From Nilaparvata lugens (Eukaryota; Arthropoda; Insecta; Hemiptera; Delphacidae): a stretch of DNA of 64,000 nt. The notes beneath the pieces were generated by a model, which was not told the DNA's origin, searched no databases, and saw nothing but the letters and a program-made list of their open reading frames with translations. Positions 1 through 9,865 of this stretch are shown in pieces. A program made the translations under genes and the position numbers. Numbering within the stretch: position 1 is the stretch's first letter; every line of letters starts with the position of its first letter. The stretch covers positions 61,707,086 to 61,771,085 of the forward strand of contig NC_052504.1 of NCBI RefSeq assembly GCF_014356525.2, read 5' to 3'.

Positions 1-38
1 TTTTAGAATAGAAGATGATAGATAGATGGATATATAAT

Positions 39-2096
39 CTTCTATACTATAATAAAGGAAATGAATGAGAATAAATTTTGAAAGTTTTGAGATATCGATG
101 TGCGGTTCTCACCATACCTTTTCTCTGGAAATTCTGTATCGGAATCATGTATCATATGACCACCTTTCAATTAAAAAAAAAATTTTTTTTTGGAACCGCC
201 ATTTTGAATTCAGTTTGAATCCAACTTTATTATTACTTCCATTAAAACATGTCACTAGGACTAACCATTAATTTTGTTCTCTTATTTCTTATCCTAAAAT
301 ATTATTTTTTATTGCTAAAGTCTTCCAGTGAAGCCTACAGTTCTAATCTATCATTCTTCTACTTTAAATTCTTTCACTAAACATTTATTTTATTTATATC
401 TTTCTCATTCCACTAGCACTACACCAACTCGAAGGGCTTTGTTCTCTTCAACATCCTTTTGAGTTCAGTGCTGTCTAGTAGTTGGATGACTTCGGTGTTG
501 TCGTGTTGATGAAGACGTGACTCATGATAAGCTGCCAATCGTCTTATTTCACTGGTCACATAGGGGATGTGTAGATCTCGGTGCAAATCGCTGTTCCTTA
601 TGTACCAGGGCGCATCCACCATGTTCCGCCGTACTTTGTTTTGGAATGTTTGAATCTGATTGATGTTAGTATTCTAGAGCAGCGCCAAAGCTGAATTCTA
701 TACGTCCAGACAGGTTTTAGAATTTGTTTATAAATCAATATTTTGTTGTCTAATGAGAGTTGTGATTGTCTGCCCAACAGCCAATAGATTTTACTGTATT
801 TGAGTCCAAGCTCACACCTTTTCATCTTGATATGCTCTTTCCATTTCAACTTGGCGTCAAGAGTCATTCCAAGGTATTCTGCTGTGTTGCTGTGTGGTAC
901 TACATTCCCATTTAGATTTATACGAATCGGATCATTGATATTTTTGTTTGTGAAGTTGATATGAATGAACTTCATCTCATTCAATCGAATTCTCCATTTT
1001 TTGGTCCAGTCACTGAATTTGTTGCTAGCATTCTGTAGTTTTGTGGCTGCTTCTTGTAGTGTTTCCCCTTCTGCCAGTATTGCAGTATCATCAGCAAAAG
1101 TAGCAATTATTTTCACTGCATCCAATTCAGGTAGATCGCTTGTGTACAGCACATAAAGAACTGGTCCAAGAACACTACCTTCTGGAACTCCAGCCCTTAT
1201 TTCCTTTAATTCAGAGACGTCATCAACTTGTTTTACTCTGAACAATCTGTTAGTGATGTATGATTTCAAAAGTTTTACAAGTTGAGTGGGAAGAATTTTA
1301 TGAAGTTTATTGATCAGTCCTTCATGCCACACTTTGTCAAATGCCTGTGCCACATCAAGGAAGATTGCTGAGCATATACATTTTTACTCTAATGAATTAT
1401 CTATTACATTATTGATTCTATGTAGTTGGTCCAGGGTTGAGTGCTTCTGCCTGAAACCAAATTGATGGGCTGGTATCAGATTCCTGCTACTTATGATGGG
1501 AGCCAATCTCTTCATTAGTAATTTTTCAATTAGCTTTGAAAGCTAGAAGAGATATTGGGCGGTACGATTTTCCTTCTTGAGGACATTTCCCAGGCTTTTG
1601 CAACATAATGATTTCTGCCACCTTCCAAATTGAAGGAAAGTGCTGTAATCTGAGTGATGCATTGAATAAATATGTTAGCATGACAATACCTTTCCTTGGA
1701 AGTTTCTTCAAGATTTCACCTGTAATCAGATCAAACCCAGGTTCCAAAATGGCGGAAAAAATTTGGGTGCGACGGAAAACCTGTTTTTCTCATTCAAAAA
1801 GGATCCCCAATCATACCTATCTTCTAATTTCCCTTTTAAGAGAAATGCTCTGCTGCTTCCTTACAACAACAGAAAGCATGACAAATAATTGAAAACTTGA
1901 AAAACTGAAAATTTGATGCAATCAAATATTTAGGAATTCAAAATAGGTTTATAACCATCCTTGGTTAAGCAAGAATCTATATGCAAAATTTCAAGTTAAT
2001 CAGTCCATTAGTTCAGACGTGATGATGCGTCAAACATAATTTCCCTATACTTTACACGTGTATAATCCAGTTCTTTCCTTTATTATAGTATAGAAG
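39..2096. mobile_element. Element with short inverted ends, host of a LINE insertion
   Basis: A 22-bp segment at 39-60 (starts cttctatactataataaagg) is the exact reverse complement of 2075-2096. A second, imperfect inverted match lies inside: a ccgccatttt stretch near 195-205 against an aaaatggcgg stretch near 1747-1757. Outside the inverted ends sit near-identical direct repeats (atagaagatgatagatagat at about 9-28, atagaagataatagatggat at about 2090-2109). The interior is occupied from about 419 to 1747 by a reverse-strand LINE relic. The right flank contains text typical of short non-autonomous insect elements. The superfamily is not determined. A simple MITE later hit by a LINE fits best. 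Confidence 0.5.
419..1747 (-). pseudogene. Broken Jockey-type LINE reverse transcriptase
   Basis: This is a reverse-strand remnant of a non-LTR retrotransposon polymerase, 5'-truncated and broken by frameshifts and stops. Reading 1747 to 419, the first piece (to about 1526) carries the PGFDLITGEILKKLP and YRPISLL blocks of the reverse-transcriptase fingers. A damaged stretch follows (1354-1525). Then 1353-598 holds the palm: a DVAQAFDKVWHEGL block with the first catalytic Asp, GVPEGSVLGP, and the FADDT box (about 1088-1102) with the two remaining Asp residues, followed by an EYLGMTLDAKLKWKEH thumb block. The 67-codon piece 622-419 has the YIRNSDLHRDLHIPYV motif typical of Jockey-clade C-termini. 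No 5' ORF1 or endonuclease is present. It lies inside the inverted-end element at 39-2096. Assignment to LINE RT is secure; the Jockey clade is likely from the motifs. Confidence 0.9.
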
Positions 2097-2412
2097 ATAA
2101 TAGATGGATGGATGATCATTGTTATTTTACTAAAAGATAGAATGAGTTGAATAGTTTACCTTTCAGAGGTGTCTTTTGACAACCCACAAAACTCATTTTT
2201 CATTTGAAGATATAACGAAAAGGTGCATATGACCTTATTTTTTGCTCAGCTTGCCAAAATACCCCTCATTCCAATATTAAATTTTTCGACTGACTTTATA
2301 GTGAGTCAGTCTTTCTATCAGGACTCGAATAATTTTTAAATTTAAATTAAATAAAAAATGAAAGAGAATAATTTCTTGGTGTAAATATCAACACCTTTAT
2401 TCAAAGACATAT

Positions 2413-2635
2413 AAACTGTAATTATTATTCAACGAAAATCCTTAATAAATGCTGTAAATCACTCCGAAGACTTCTGCTACTGCAGACATTGACAACAGGG
2501 TTAACAGCTAGATGGAAATTCGATTAGAACTACTATCCAAAAATTATTTGTCAGCCCGAGAATCGAACCCGGTACCTCCCAATTGCCAGTCAGGAATGCT
2601 TACCCTTACACCAAACTGACAATCTCTGGATAGCA
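2413..2635 (-). mobile_element. tRNA-headed SINE, copy 1
   Basis: On the reverse strand the 5' part is tRNA-like. A box-A-like segment (tggtgtaagggtaagc, about 2601-2615) is followed about 45 bp later by a canonical box B (gggttcgattc, about 2560-2570), as in an internal RNA polymerase III promoter. The body continues through a conserved region (ctgcagtagcagaagtcttc in reverse complement, about 2465-2490) to an ATT-rich end near 2413. A second head-bearing copy lies 0.3 kb downstream in the same orientation. It is not a functional tRNA gene: there is no plausible acceptor stem and the body continues beyond the T arm. Confidence 0.8.
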
Positions 2636-2670
2636 GCTCTCATTTTATACGAAGCCATAGCGGCCAACCA

Positions 2671-3063
2671 GTTTACAGATGGAATTAAATAGAGAATGCA
2701 TTTATTCAAATGCTAATTGATATATAATTATTATTTAACGAAAATCCTAAATAAATTATGTAAATCACCCCGAAGACTTCTGCTACTGCAGACATTGACA
2801 ACAGGGTTAACAGCTAGATGGAGATTCGATTAGAACTACTATCCAAAAATTATTTGTCAGCCCGGGAATCGCACCCGGTACCTCCCAATTGCCAGTCAGG
2901 AATGCTTACCCTTACACCAAACTGACAATCTCTGGATAATGTCTGCAGTAGCTGAAGTCTTCGGGGTGATTTACAGCATTTATTTAGGATTTTCGTTGAA
3001 TAATAATTATATATTAATTAGCATTTGAATAAATGCATTCTCTATTTAATTCCATCTGTAAAC
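2671..3063. repeat. Inverted repeat enclosing a SINE head (hairpin)
   Basis: The segment 2671-2796 is nearly perfectly reverse-complementary to 2938-3063 (about 125 bp per arm). Both arms contain the SINE tail plus about 60 bp of leader (gtttacagatggaattaaat on the left, atttaattccatctgtaaac on the right). The 140-bp loop is the tRNA-like head of SINE copy 2. A transcript across the region could form a long hairpin. The structure looks like a head-to-head join of one complete SINE and one tail-only SINE. Confidence 0.8.
2726..2938 (-). mobile_element. tRNA-headed SINE, copy 2
   Basis: This is a second copy of the SINE at 2413-2635, same orientation and nearly identical, with the tRNA-like head at about 2865-2938. 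Box B is damaged relative to copy 1 (ggaatcgcaccc on the plus strand instead of gaatcgaaccc), so internal promoter activity is probably reduced. The copy is flanked by a long inverted repeat (2671-2796 and 2938-3063). The right arm of that repeat is a SINE tail in the opposite orientation. Confidence 0.78.
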
Positions 3064-3441
3064 ATATCAACTGCATGCATTTTCATATTGCCGATACAGC
3101 ATTGATGAAAATGTAGACGTTTATTTTTATCACTTTGTCTCAAAAAGCTGTTCTAGCTGAGAAATTAATAATGCATGCCACGTGTAGGCCTGCACATTGC
3201 ATAAGGAAAACGAAGTTTCAAAACTATGGGCCAGTTGCACGTACGTCTGTTAAATATGGACATTAACGCCGATTAACAAATCAGCGTTAGTTTTACGGAT
3301 TCATTTCTGTTCCACAAAGATCGGTTAGTTTTTAATTCCGATTAAGTTTTCCGGTTAACTAACCAAGATTTTGACGATTTCATAATCCAAAAACACTGTA
3401 ATTTATCCGACAGTGATGTTATTAAAATTATTATTCTAAAC

Positions 3442-4224
3442 CCTAGACCAGTTATAGAATAGACACTCTGGGAAGTCTAGCCTCTGAAGCCAACATCTAC
3501 AACTGCCAAATCCACCCATCTCGACGTCACAACAGTGACGTCACGCATCGTATGGAAAACTTTCAGATAGTGTCTATTTCAGATTCATGGTGTTTTAAGT
3601 TATTTCTAGCTACGGGCGAAAACGATATCGGTTAAGTTATAATGTGTTTTGAAAATAATAAGGTAGGGTAGCCTACAAAACTAATTTATTCTAATGCTGC
3701 AATGAGTTCACTTACATTATAACCAAGGATAATATTAAGCTGCGTACACATATTCGTGCTTCCAACCAGCACCAAGCACGCTCCTCCCTCGTGCCGCCCT
3801 CGTACTGCCTTCGTACCACCATCGAACCACAGTCGGACGGCCCACGCACCCATCATGAACATTACGGAAGATGTTAGATCTTCTCGCGTTCCCCGGTCGA
3901 ACCACTCTTGCTCCCCGGTCGATCATCAATCGCTCTGCTGGAGTGACGTTCGGTTGCGGAGCAGAGCGACAGTCTGTACACACCTTAACAGTTACAACTT
4001 ACAATATTTATGTGTATGAATTTCAACTTATGCATGAAAAGATATTCCACTTTTTTTCCTAAAAATTTCAATGCAATTATATGCTGCGTTTTCTATAATT
4101 TCTATACGATGCGTGACGTCACTGTTGTGACGTCAAGATGGGTGGATTTGGCAGTAGATGTTGGCTTCTTCGACTTCCAGTATGAATAGACAATGAGCCG
4201 TGTCTATTCTATAATTGGTCTAAG
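3442..4224. mobile_element. hAT-like non-autonomous element with 8-bp target duplication
   Basis: The 783-bp element is bounded on both sides by the identical 8-mer ttctaaac (3434-3441 and 4225-4232). Its inverted ends are about 120 bp with few mismatches: the outer part ctagaccagttatagaatag on the left matches the reverse complement of ctattctataattggtctaa on the right, and the inner part includes ccaaatccacccatct and a cgtcac/gtgacg palindromic stretch. An 8-bp duplication is the signature of the hAT superfamily. There is no transposase. A smaller MITE (3736-3987) is nested inside. Confidence 0.82.
3736..3987 (-). mobile_element. GTGCGTAC-type MITE, copy 1
   Basis: This is a GC-richer insert with ends ttaagctgcgtacaca (left) and tgtacacaccttaa (right). 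It is closely related, in the opposite orientation, to the segments at 5671-5882 and 23205-23458. Shared interior text includes gatgttagatcttctcgcgt (reverse complement in the other copies). Open frames of 60-90 codons run through it on both strands, but they are preserved only because the DNA is preserved. Flanking TTA/TAA suggests a 2- or 3-bp target preference. Confidence 0.75.
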
Positions 4225-5429
4225 TTCTAAACAAATTACAAAAAAGTAAGGTTATGTTATTGAAGCAGTGACTATTCATCAAGCACGCGCCATAAAAATG
4301 TTCTGTCTGTCGCCAGTGTTGTGCTGTCTGCAAACGAAACAGATCGAAAACTAAACTCAAAAATCAGGATATAATTTTGAATGCTAATATCAGCTAAATA
4401 CTCTATTTTATTAACGGATAAAATTCATTCATATATTTAGCTCATACTCTGAGTTCTGTAGTTTTTTTAACAAAAACTAATTTTGGAAGACAGCTATCAG
4501 TAGATACCTTATCGGCGTTAGTAGGATTTAATTCCCCATGAATGGCCTGTTAAAATTTTTTTGTCATAGTCATTCAATTTCAGCTGTTTTACATCCATGA
4601 AATCAAGCCGGTAAACAGCTGATTATAGAACAAAAAAACATATGATTCTCATTACAGCATACTATACTGTAATAAAATCATGTCTTCTTTACAGTCGAGT
4701 ATGTTTCCTGGTTCCGAATTTGGAACAGCAAAACTGTTCCTAAAGCCGCTTTTTAGCGCTCCAGGTGGAATTTTTGTCAACTACAATCAAGAAATTACCG
4801 ATTCGAAACTTGTAAACTAGGTTATGTTTATAGAATGCATGTAGTAATGTCAGCACAAGCAGGTAATGTTTTCTGTTTCTCAATTATTCTTTTCTAGATT
4901 ATTATGACAAAAAATAGTGTAAGTTACTTGGACGTGAATGTCTTTTGCAGTGCTCGAATGAGATTCTAGGTCTCGGCTAGCGCCTCGACTAGAAACATCA
5001 TTCTCGTCTGCAAAACGGCATTTCCCGTCTTTGTGACTTAAGATACTATTTCAGGTTGATTAGTTTAATTGGCGTTATCGCTTGGAATTTCTTTTTTGTG
5101 CAACCAAAATGCATCGGTTATTGCTAATCTCAATTAAAGTATAGCATTTTATCGCGATTAAACGTTAACAGACGTATGCAACTGGGGGAAAGTTTTTTTC
5201 TAAACAGATGTTTTTGAAATAATCTTTGATGCAGCTGTTCCACATTCACCATATTATTATACAGAGTTTGTGAAAATGAAAATATTTATTGATTTTCAAA
5301 ACAATACTACTATTATATTTATAATAAAAATATTTATCAATTATCAAAACAATATTATTGAGGTTAAGTGGTATCAGGTAGAAAGCAATAATAGAAACAG
5401 ATGTACCTTTTTTAATTCCGACCATACGA

Positions 5430-5670
5430 TTTGGTGATTTTTCTATGAAATCGTATGTACCATTGATGGAATTGGAACATTAATTCTGAAAAATTGAAAT
5501 TTGGGCTTCCAGGTGCACGATATTGATATTTTTAGAATCTATGTGCAAAATTTAGAGATCTAAATCATTTCCGTTTTTCCGGTGTACAATGCACAAGTTC
5601 ACATGCTTTGATGCAAACACACGAACAATCGAACACACGAACACACGATCACACACAACCCTACTCTCCC
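5430..5670. other. Intergenic; short tandem CGAACACA motif
   Basis: No gene is visible. The stretch includes wording found in several short elements of this window (atgtgcaaaatttagagatc) and, near 5625-5660, a short degenerate tandem of cgaacaca/cgatcaca units just before the next MITE. Confidence 0.4.
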
Positions 5671-5882
5671 TTAAGGTGCGTACAGACTTTCGCTCTGCTC
5701 CGCAACCGATTGATGATCGACCGGCGAACAAGAGTGGTTTGACCGGGGAACGCGAGAAGATCTAACATCTTCCGTAACGTTCATGATGGGTGCATGGGCG
5801 GAGCGACTGTGGTTCGATGGTGGTACGAGGGAGGAGCGTGCTCGGTGCGGGTTGGAAGCGCGAATATGTGTACGCAGCTTTA
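5671..5882 (+). mobile_element. GTGCGTAC-type MITE, copy 2
   Basis: It starts ttaaggtgcgtacagact and ends tgtgtacgcagcttta, an imperfect inverted pair. The interior matches the copies at 3736-3987 (inverted) and 23205-23458 (direct), with an internal deletion of about 25 bp after the left end relative to the latter (the caaccgaacgtcactccagc segment is missing). It has no coding capacity. It is followed at 5890 by a separate repeat with the motif tagcccagtcaa. Confidence 0.8.
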
Positions 5883-5884
5883 TG

Positions 5885-7780
5885 ATATAGATAACTATAG
5901 CCCAGTCAACCAAGTGTTATAGAGGGAAACGTTTGGAAGACAATTTTTGACCCCGCAGTTCTGTTCAGGGTAGTGAGGAGGTAAACTTATCGAAAGTCCC
6001 CGAAATAAATCATTTTATGTATTTACATCCAGAGCACTATAGATTTTTCCAAATAGATTTTATGTTAAGAAAATCAATTAATTCTACTTGCCGTGAACTT
6101 TCCTTTAGTTTGAAAGTTCTTATTTTTGATCAAACATAATTTATCAATAGGTCCCACGTTGTTCAACGAGCTATTCGGCGCATCAAATTTTTAAATAATA
6201 ATCATCTTAATAATTTGAATTAAACTGAATTTCAACTAAAAAACCCTTAGGTAGCATAAAACCGTTACAATGAGCACAAATAACACGGGCAAATAGAGTT
6301 CACCAAGTACAGAATTATTACAGAGAATACATTACTTTCTACAACTGTGTTTATATAGTATTGAACTCGTTGAGTTTCCCTCATGCGCAATAAATGGGAA
6401 ATCCTCTTCGGACTTGCCAAATGAAAGCATCCGAATGCGTTTTTATACAAGCAATACTATAATATTATAGTGTGTTTTCGAAGTCATTAGCGAAGACCAA
6501 ATCACTTTTCTTCTAATCTTGAAATTATTGCGAGCTGTAACAACTGTGGAGCCATCACTCCCGTCCAATGAAAAATAATATTTTCTTCATTTTCAACAGT
6601 TCCTCGAAACTCCTTCTAGCAAAATTGCATTATACATTATCATGGATAAAGGAGTCATTCATTCCAACTCATCTCTATTTCAGCTCCTATGGGACTTGGC
6701 AGATTAGTCCTCAATAAAACTCACATTCCTCTGGGATTGAACTTCCGGCAAGTCAGAATAGCTGTAGACCACTTCGTTCAGTCCTATCCTGAAAGTGAGG
6801 GATAGTGAATCATTGACGATTTTTCAGAGTAAAAGTTTTGTCAGCACCTGAAACCATCAAGAACTTACTCCAGATCTCTGGTTGAAATTGCGAGGGAAGT
6901 ATTATTCAGGAAAAAATCCTGCAATCCTCTTGTTGCTTGTAAATTTGTCACTTGAGTTCGTGACATACCTGAATCTTTTTCAGCATCTCATTTGGATTTC
7001 CTCATTGCATATTACTAAAAGTTTAATGGATGTGTCACTTTTTCTTCTTGAGTGGAAGATACGTCCTTATTTTCACCAAGTTGGGGAAGTTCAAACTTGG
7101 GCTCAGTCGAAGTACAGCAGTACAAGAAGATAATTTGATATTTATTATGGATATCTAATGTATTGACCTCATTACTCTTCTATTTATATCAGATCTAAAT
7201 CATGATAGACCTAAAATTTTGAGAATTGTGATTCTCTAACAAATGTGAAGAGATACTTTCAAATTATGAAAGAATATTATTTTGCTGCTTCTAATTCTAA
7301 AATGAAAAAATGTTCAAATCTGGTAGGTTCAAGTGAGGTTCAGTCAAGTTGTACAAATTAAGCATCAAAAGAGCTTAGAAATCCTATCAAAGACTCGACC
7401 AAAATCGGCATTCTACCAGTGTGCATCTGCGTTTCCTAAACTTTATCGAGATTAAATGAAAAGAAGATATTAAAATTTGGGCGGATCCCCCCGGCTACAC
7501 AGTTAAGACGAGCGAAGCAAGCCTGCCAGCCAAAAGTTCATAATAATTTTGAATTTTACTAGTTATTTTGATTATGGGTAATTTTCATTATCTCCTCGAT
7601 CAACACCTGAAACCAATTAAGGGATGGTGGAATCATTATCAAGTCAAAATATTTATGATTCCACTCAGTGCTCACACTCGGTGTAATTCCACTATCTGGA
7701 AACATATTTTCGATTAACTAATATACTTCACTTTCCAGTCAATGTATCATTGACTTTCATTATGACAATTGATAGGAGAT
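5885..7780. other. Mostly unique AT-rich sequence, no gene recognised
   Basis: Positions 5889-5995 match 59310-59400 (shared gaagacaatttttgacccc and aggaggtaaac), so this is a fragment of a dispersed repeat. Around 7480-7530 there is a short GC-rich motif, gttaagacgagcgaagcaag, that resembles the 3' edge of the composite element ending near 47578. Otherwise only short random open frames are seen. Confidence 0.4.
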
Positions 7781-7839
7781 GGAGCAGAACTTAATCAAAT
7801 CAAATAGTACTGTGTCGATGATCTAGGCAATGGCCCCCT

Positions 7840-8500
7840 TAAGGGTATGTAACTACTTAAGCTGATGATACATATCTGGTTGCCACATCCATAGAGCCAC
7901 TATGGCTCAGCTAAGGACCAGCTTCTCATTACTTGGAGAAAGTTTAATTCTCTCAGAAATGTTTGCCAGGATTATGTTAAACGAGTGTTTCACTATGCGT
8001 TAGTAGGAAGCATACTGAATTATGGTTTGATTGGTTGGGAAGGTGCTTACTAGCTCTGAGGCTGGGCCACTTTAAGTTGGACCAAAACATATATTTATTG
8101 AGTCATCAATAGGAATTAGGAAACCCATTAAATATCCTCAACTACAATAATTTGGAGCCTCAAGTAGCCTTATTGAAAAGCTCTTTCAGTATCCTGATCA
8201 AAAAGCCTGGAAATTGTTATCACTCCGTTAGGCCTACTTGTATTTCGATAAGGTACTGCTGAGACACGAAAATATTATTAGCCTACAGGTGGTATGGGGA
8301 GGGGAGTTTGGCCTTGAGATCCGGAAACCATTTTGTTCTATTTATATAATGCTCCCAGAATTTCTGATCTACTGCCTAGAGAAATTGAAACAACAACACC
8401 GTTATACAGTTTCAAAAAAGCTTGAGGAGTGGATTGTACAAATTAATGATACGGATATACTTTTTTTAGACTGGAATTATAGTACCATATGTTGAAACAA
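7840..8500 (+). pseudogene. Heavily decayed LINE reverse transcriptase
   Basis: Translation across frames shows scattered reverse-transcriptase blocks: ADDTYLVAT (7862-7888, the catalytic Asp-Asp box), then, after an apparent deletion of most of the thumb, SILNYGLIGWEGAY (about 8008-8050), which corresponds to the conserved 'ILNYGI..WG' block. A C-terminal segment rich in KLKQQHRYTVSKKLEEWIVQ lies at 8385-8440. Several stops and frameshifts separate the blocks. The pattern fits the CR1/Jockey group, the same broad type as the LINEs at 25376 and 31117. No 5' part or tail could be delimited. Confidence 0.6.
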
Positions 8501-8687
8501 TACTGTATCTCGGAAATAAAATACAAAGCAGACTGTGTAGTTTTAAGTAGCTGCCCTTTTTGGTATACGGTACCACTCGACCTTTGCCAATCAACAATAG
8601 GCTACATGACAAAAATCCCATAAGGCACAGTTTCTTGGTTACATAGCTAGGAGTTTTCAAATCATTCTACTTTTTGACCAAGAGAAT

Positions 8688-9858
8688 CAAGCAATGAAGA
8701 AATATTTGATTTAAAAAAAATCCAGTACAAGAATAATCTATCATCAAGACTTATTGGATAATCATGTATCATTTTACGGGTCTTGAAGAACTACTCCTTT
8801 AAAATGCAATAGCATTGATGCTTACAATATGAGAAAAGCTTTGAGAAATCAACTGTTATAGCACAATATATCTACGATATTCATTGCAGATGTCGCAGCA
8901 TGCAGATGCTTTTTTGAAACTGTTGAACTAAAGGTGTTGTTGTTTTAAAATTATACTACTTTTATTCAACCCCGACGATGCAAGTCTGCAATAATTAGAT
9001 GTAATGAATAGCAGTGAAATTAAGATCAAGACTGCACGGCTGCAGTACAATATTATCTATATATCCTGGAAACTCTGACACTAGACCAGAGCTAGCCTGG
9101 TCACTCGTCATTATTATTATTATTTGTCCATAATATATTTTTTTCCCATATTGTTGCATTTTTTTCTATTTATACTTGGTAAAGTTCTATTCATTATTTA
9201 TTTGTAACATCATTATTATTTTTAGTTCCACACGAATCATCTCGAGGCTCATTATATCCATTATGTTTGTTTTTCATACTCCGTGTTTAAGTAATTAATA
9301 AACCATGGGCAAAACTGAAACCAAGAACTTTTTCATGGGAATGGAACAGCTTATGAAAAAACTATGTACGAATGAATTCACACATGAAGTCATCTTACAA
9401 ATCCTTCCGAAATAATAACAGTGAACAATTCAGACAGAAGCAGAGAGAACAGTTGAGTTGTTCTGCAATTATTATATCTTTCCACCATTCCTCTCGGTTT
9501 GCCAAACTGAATAGCATTGAACGCTAGGAAGTGTTCGAATTACTCGGATGATGATCATCCCGTCAATAATTTATCACAATAGTGACCTTTCTGCTTGCTC
9601 CAGAATCACACTGATACGATTTTAGCAAAAGCTCACAAATCATCTGCATGCTGCGACATCTGCAATGAATATCGTAGATATATTCTACTATAACAGTTGA
9701 TTCCTCAAAGCTTTTGTTATATTGTAAGCATCAATGCTATTGCATTTTCAAGGAGTAGTTCTTCAAGACCCGTGAAATGATACATGAACATCCAATAAGA
9801 CTAGATGATAAATTTTTTTTTGGATTTTTTTTTAAATCAAATATTTCTTCATTGCTTG
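8688..9858. repeat. Fold-back repeat with about 220-bp arms
   Basis: Segment 8688-8909 is reverse-complementary to 9641-9858 at high identity. Matching text includes gcatgcagatg/catctgcatgc, the segment around aagacttattgga/tccaataagact, and the outer caagcaatgaagaaatattt/aaatatttcttcattgcttg. The 731-bp spacer encodes nothing obvious and contains a SINE-like tail at 9064-9120. The arms end abruptly on the outside at the same point, as expected for a fold-back transposon or an inverted duplication. Confidence 0.8.
9064..9122 (+). repeat. SINE/LINE 3' tail ending in (ATT)n
   Basis: The text ctggaaactctgacactaga followed by gagctagcctggtcactcgt and an ATT-repeat tract matches 61666-61738 almost word for word, including the terminal (ATT)n. 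Two copies sharing a 3' end with a microsatellite tail, but no upstream sequence, indicate 5'-truncated retroposon insertions of one family. Confidence 0.6.
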
Positions 9859-9865
9859 AATCTAC

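Larger units (their letters stand above)
3231..5185. mobile_element. Non-autonomous TIR element, 1.95 kb
   Basis: The ends form an inverted repeat: ccagttgcacgtacgtctgt from 3231, and its reverse complement with one substitution and one indel-free continuation at 5165-5185 (ttaacagacgtatgcaactg). The element interrupts dispersed repeat A, whose halves resume at 5190. The left interior is rich in cgattaa-type motifs shared with the short element at 47283-47430. No transposase reading frame is visible. A hAT-like element (3442-4224) is inserted inside. The target duplication could not be resolved. Confidence 0.65.
2117..5412. repeat. Dispersed repeat A, copy 1 (interrupted twice)
   Basis: Three blocks, about 2117-2418, 3062-3230 and 5190-5412, align in order and orientation to one uninterrupted block at 36530-37340. 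Shared text includes ccaaaatacccctcattcca, cgatacagcattgat and catgccacgtgtaggc. The two gaps are explained by insertions: the SINE cluster (2419-3061) and a terminal-inverted-repeat element (3231-5185). No protein is encoded. The ends of the repeat are set only by where the two copies stop matching. The family identity is unknown. Confidence 0.75.

Noticed and set aside
2552..2625. tRNA gene on the reverse strand
   Set aside because: Box A and box B are present, but no acceptor stem closes and the sequence continues into a SINE body with other copies.
3735..3983. 82-codon reverse frame similar to an 89-codon frame at 23195-23464
   Set aside because: The similarity reflects copies of one MITE; the frame is changed by indels in the third copy and both strands are open.
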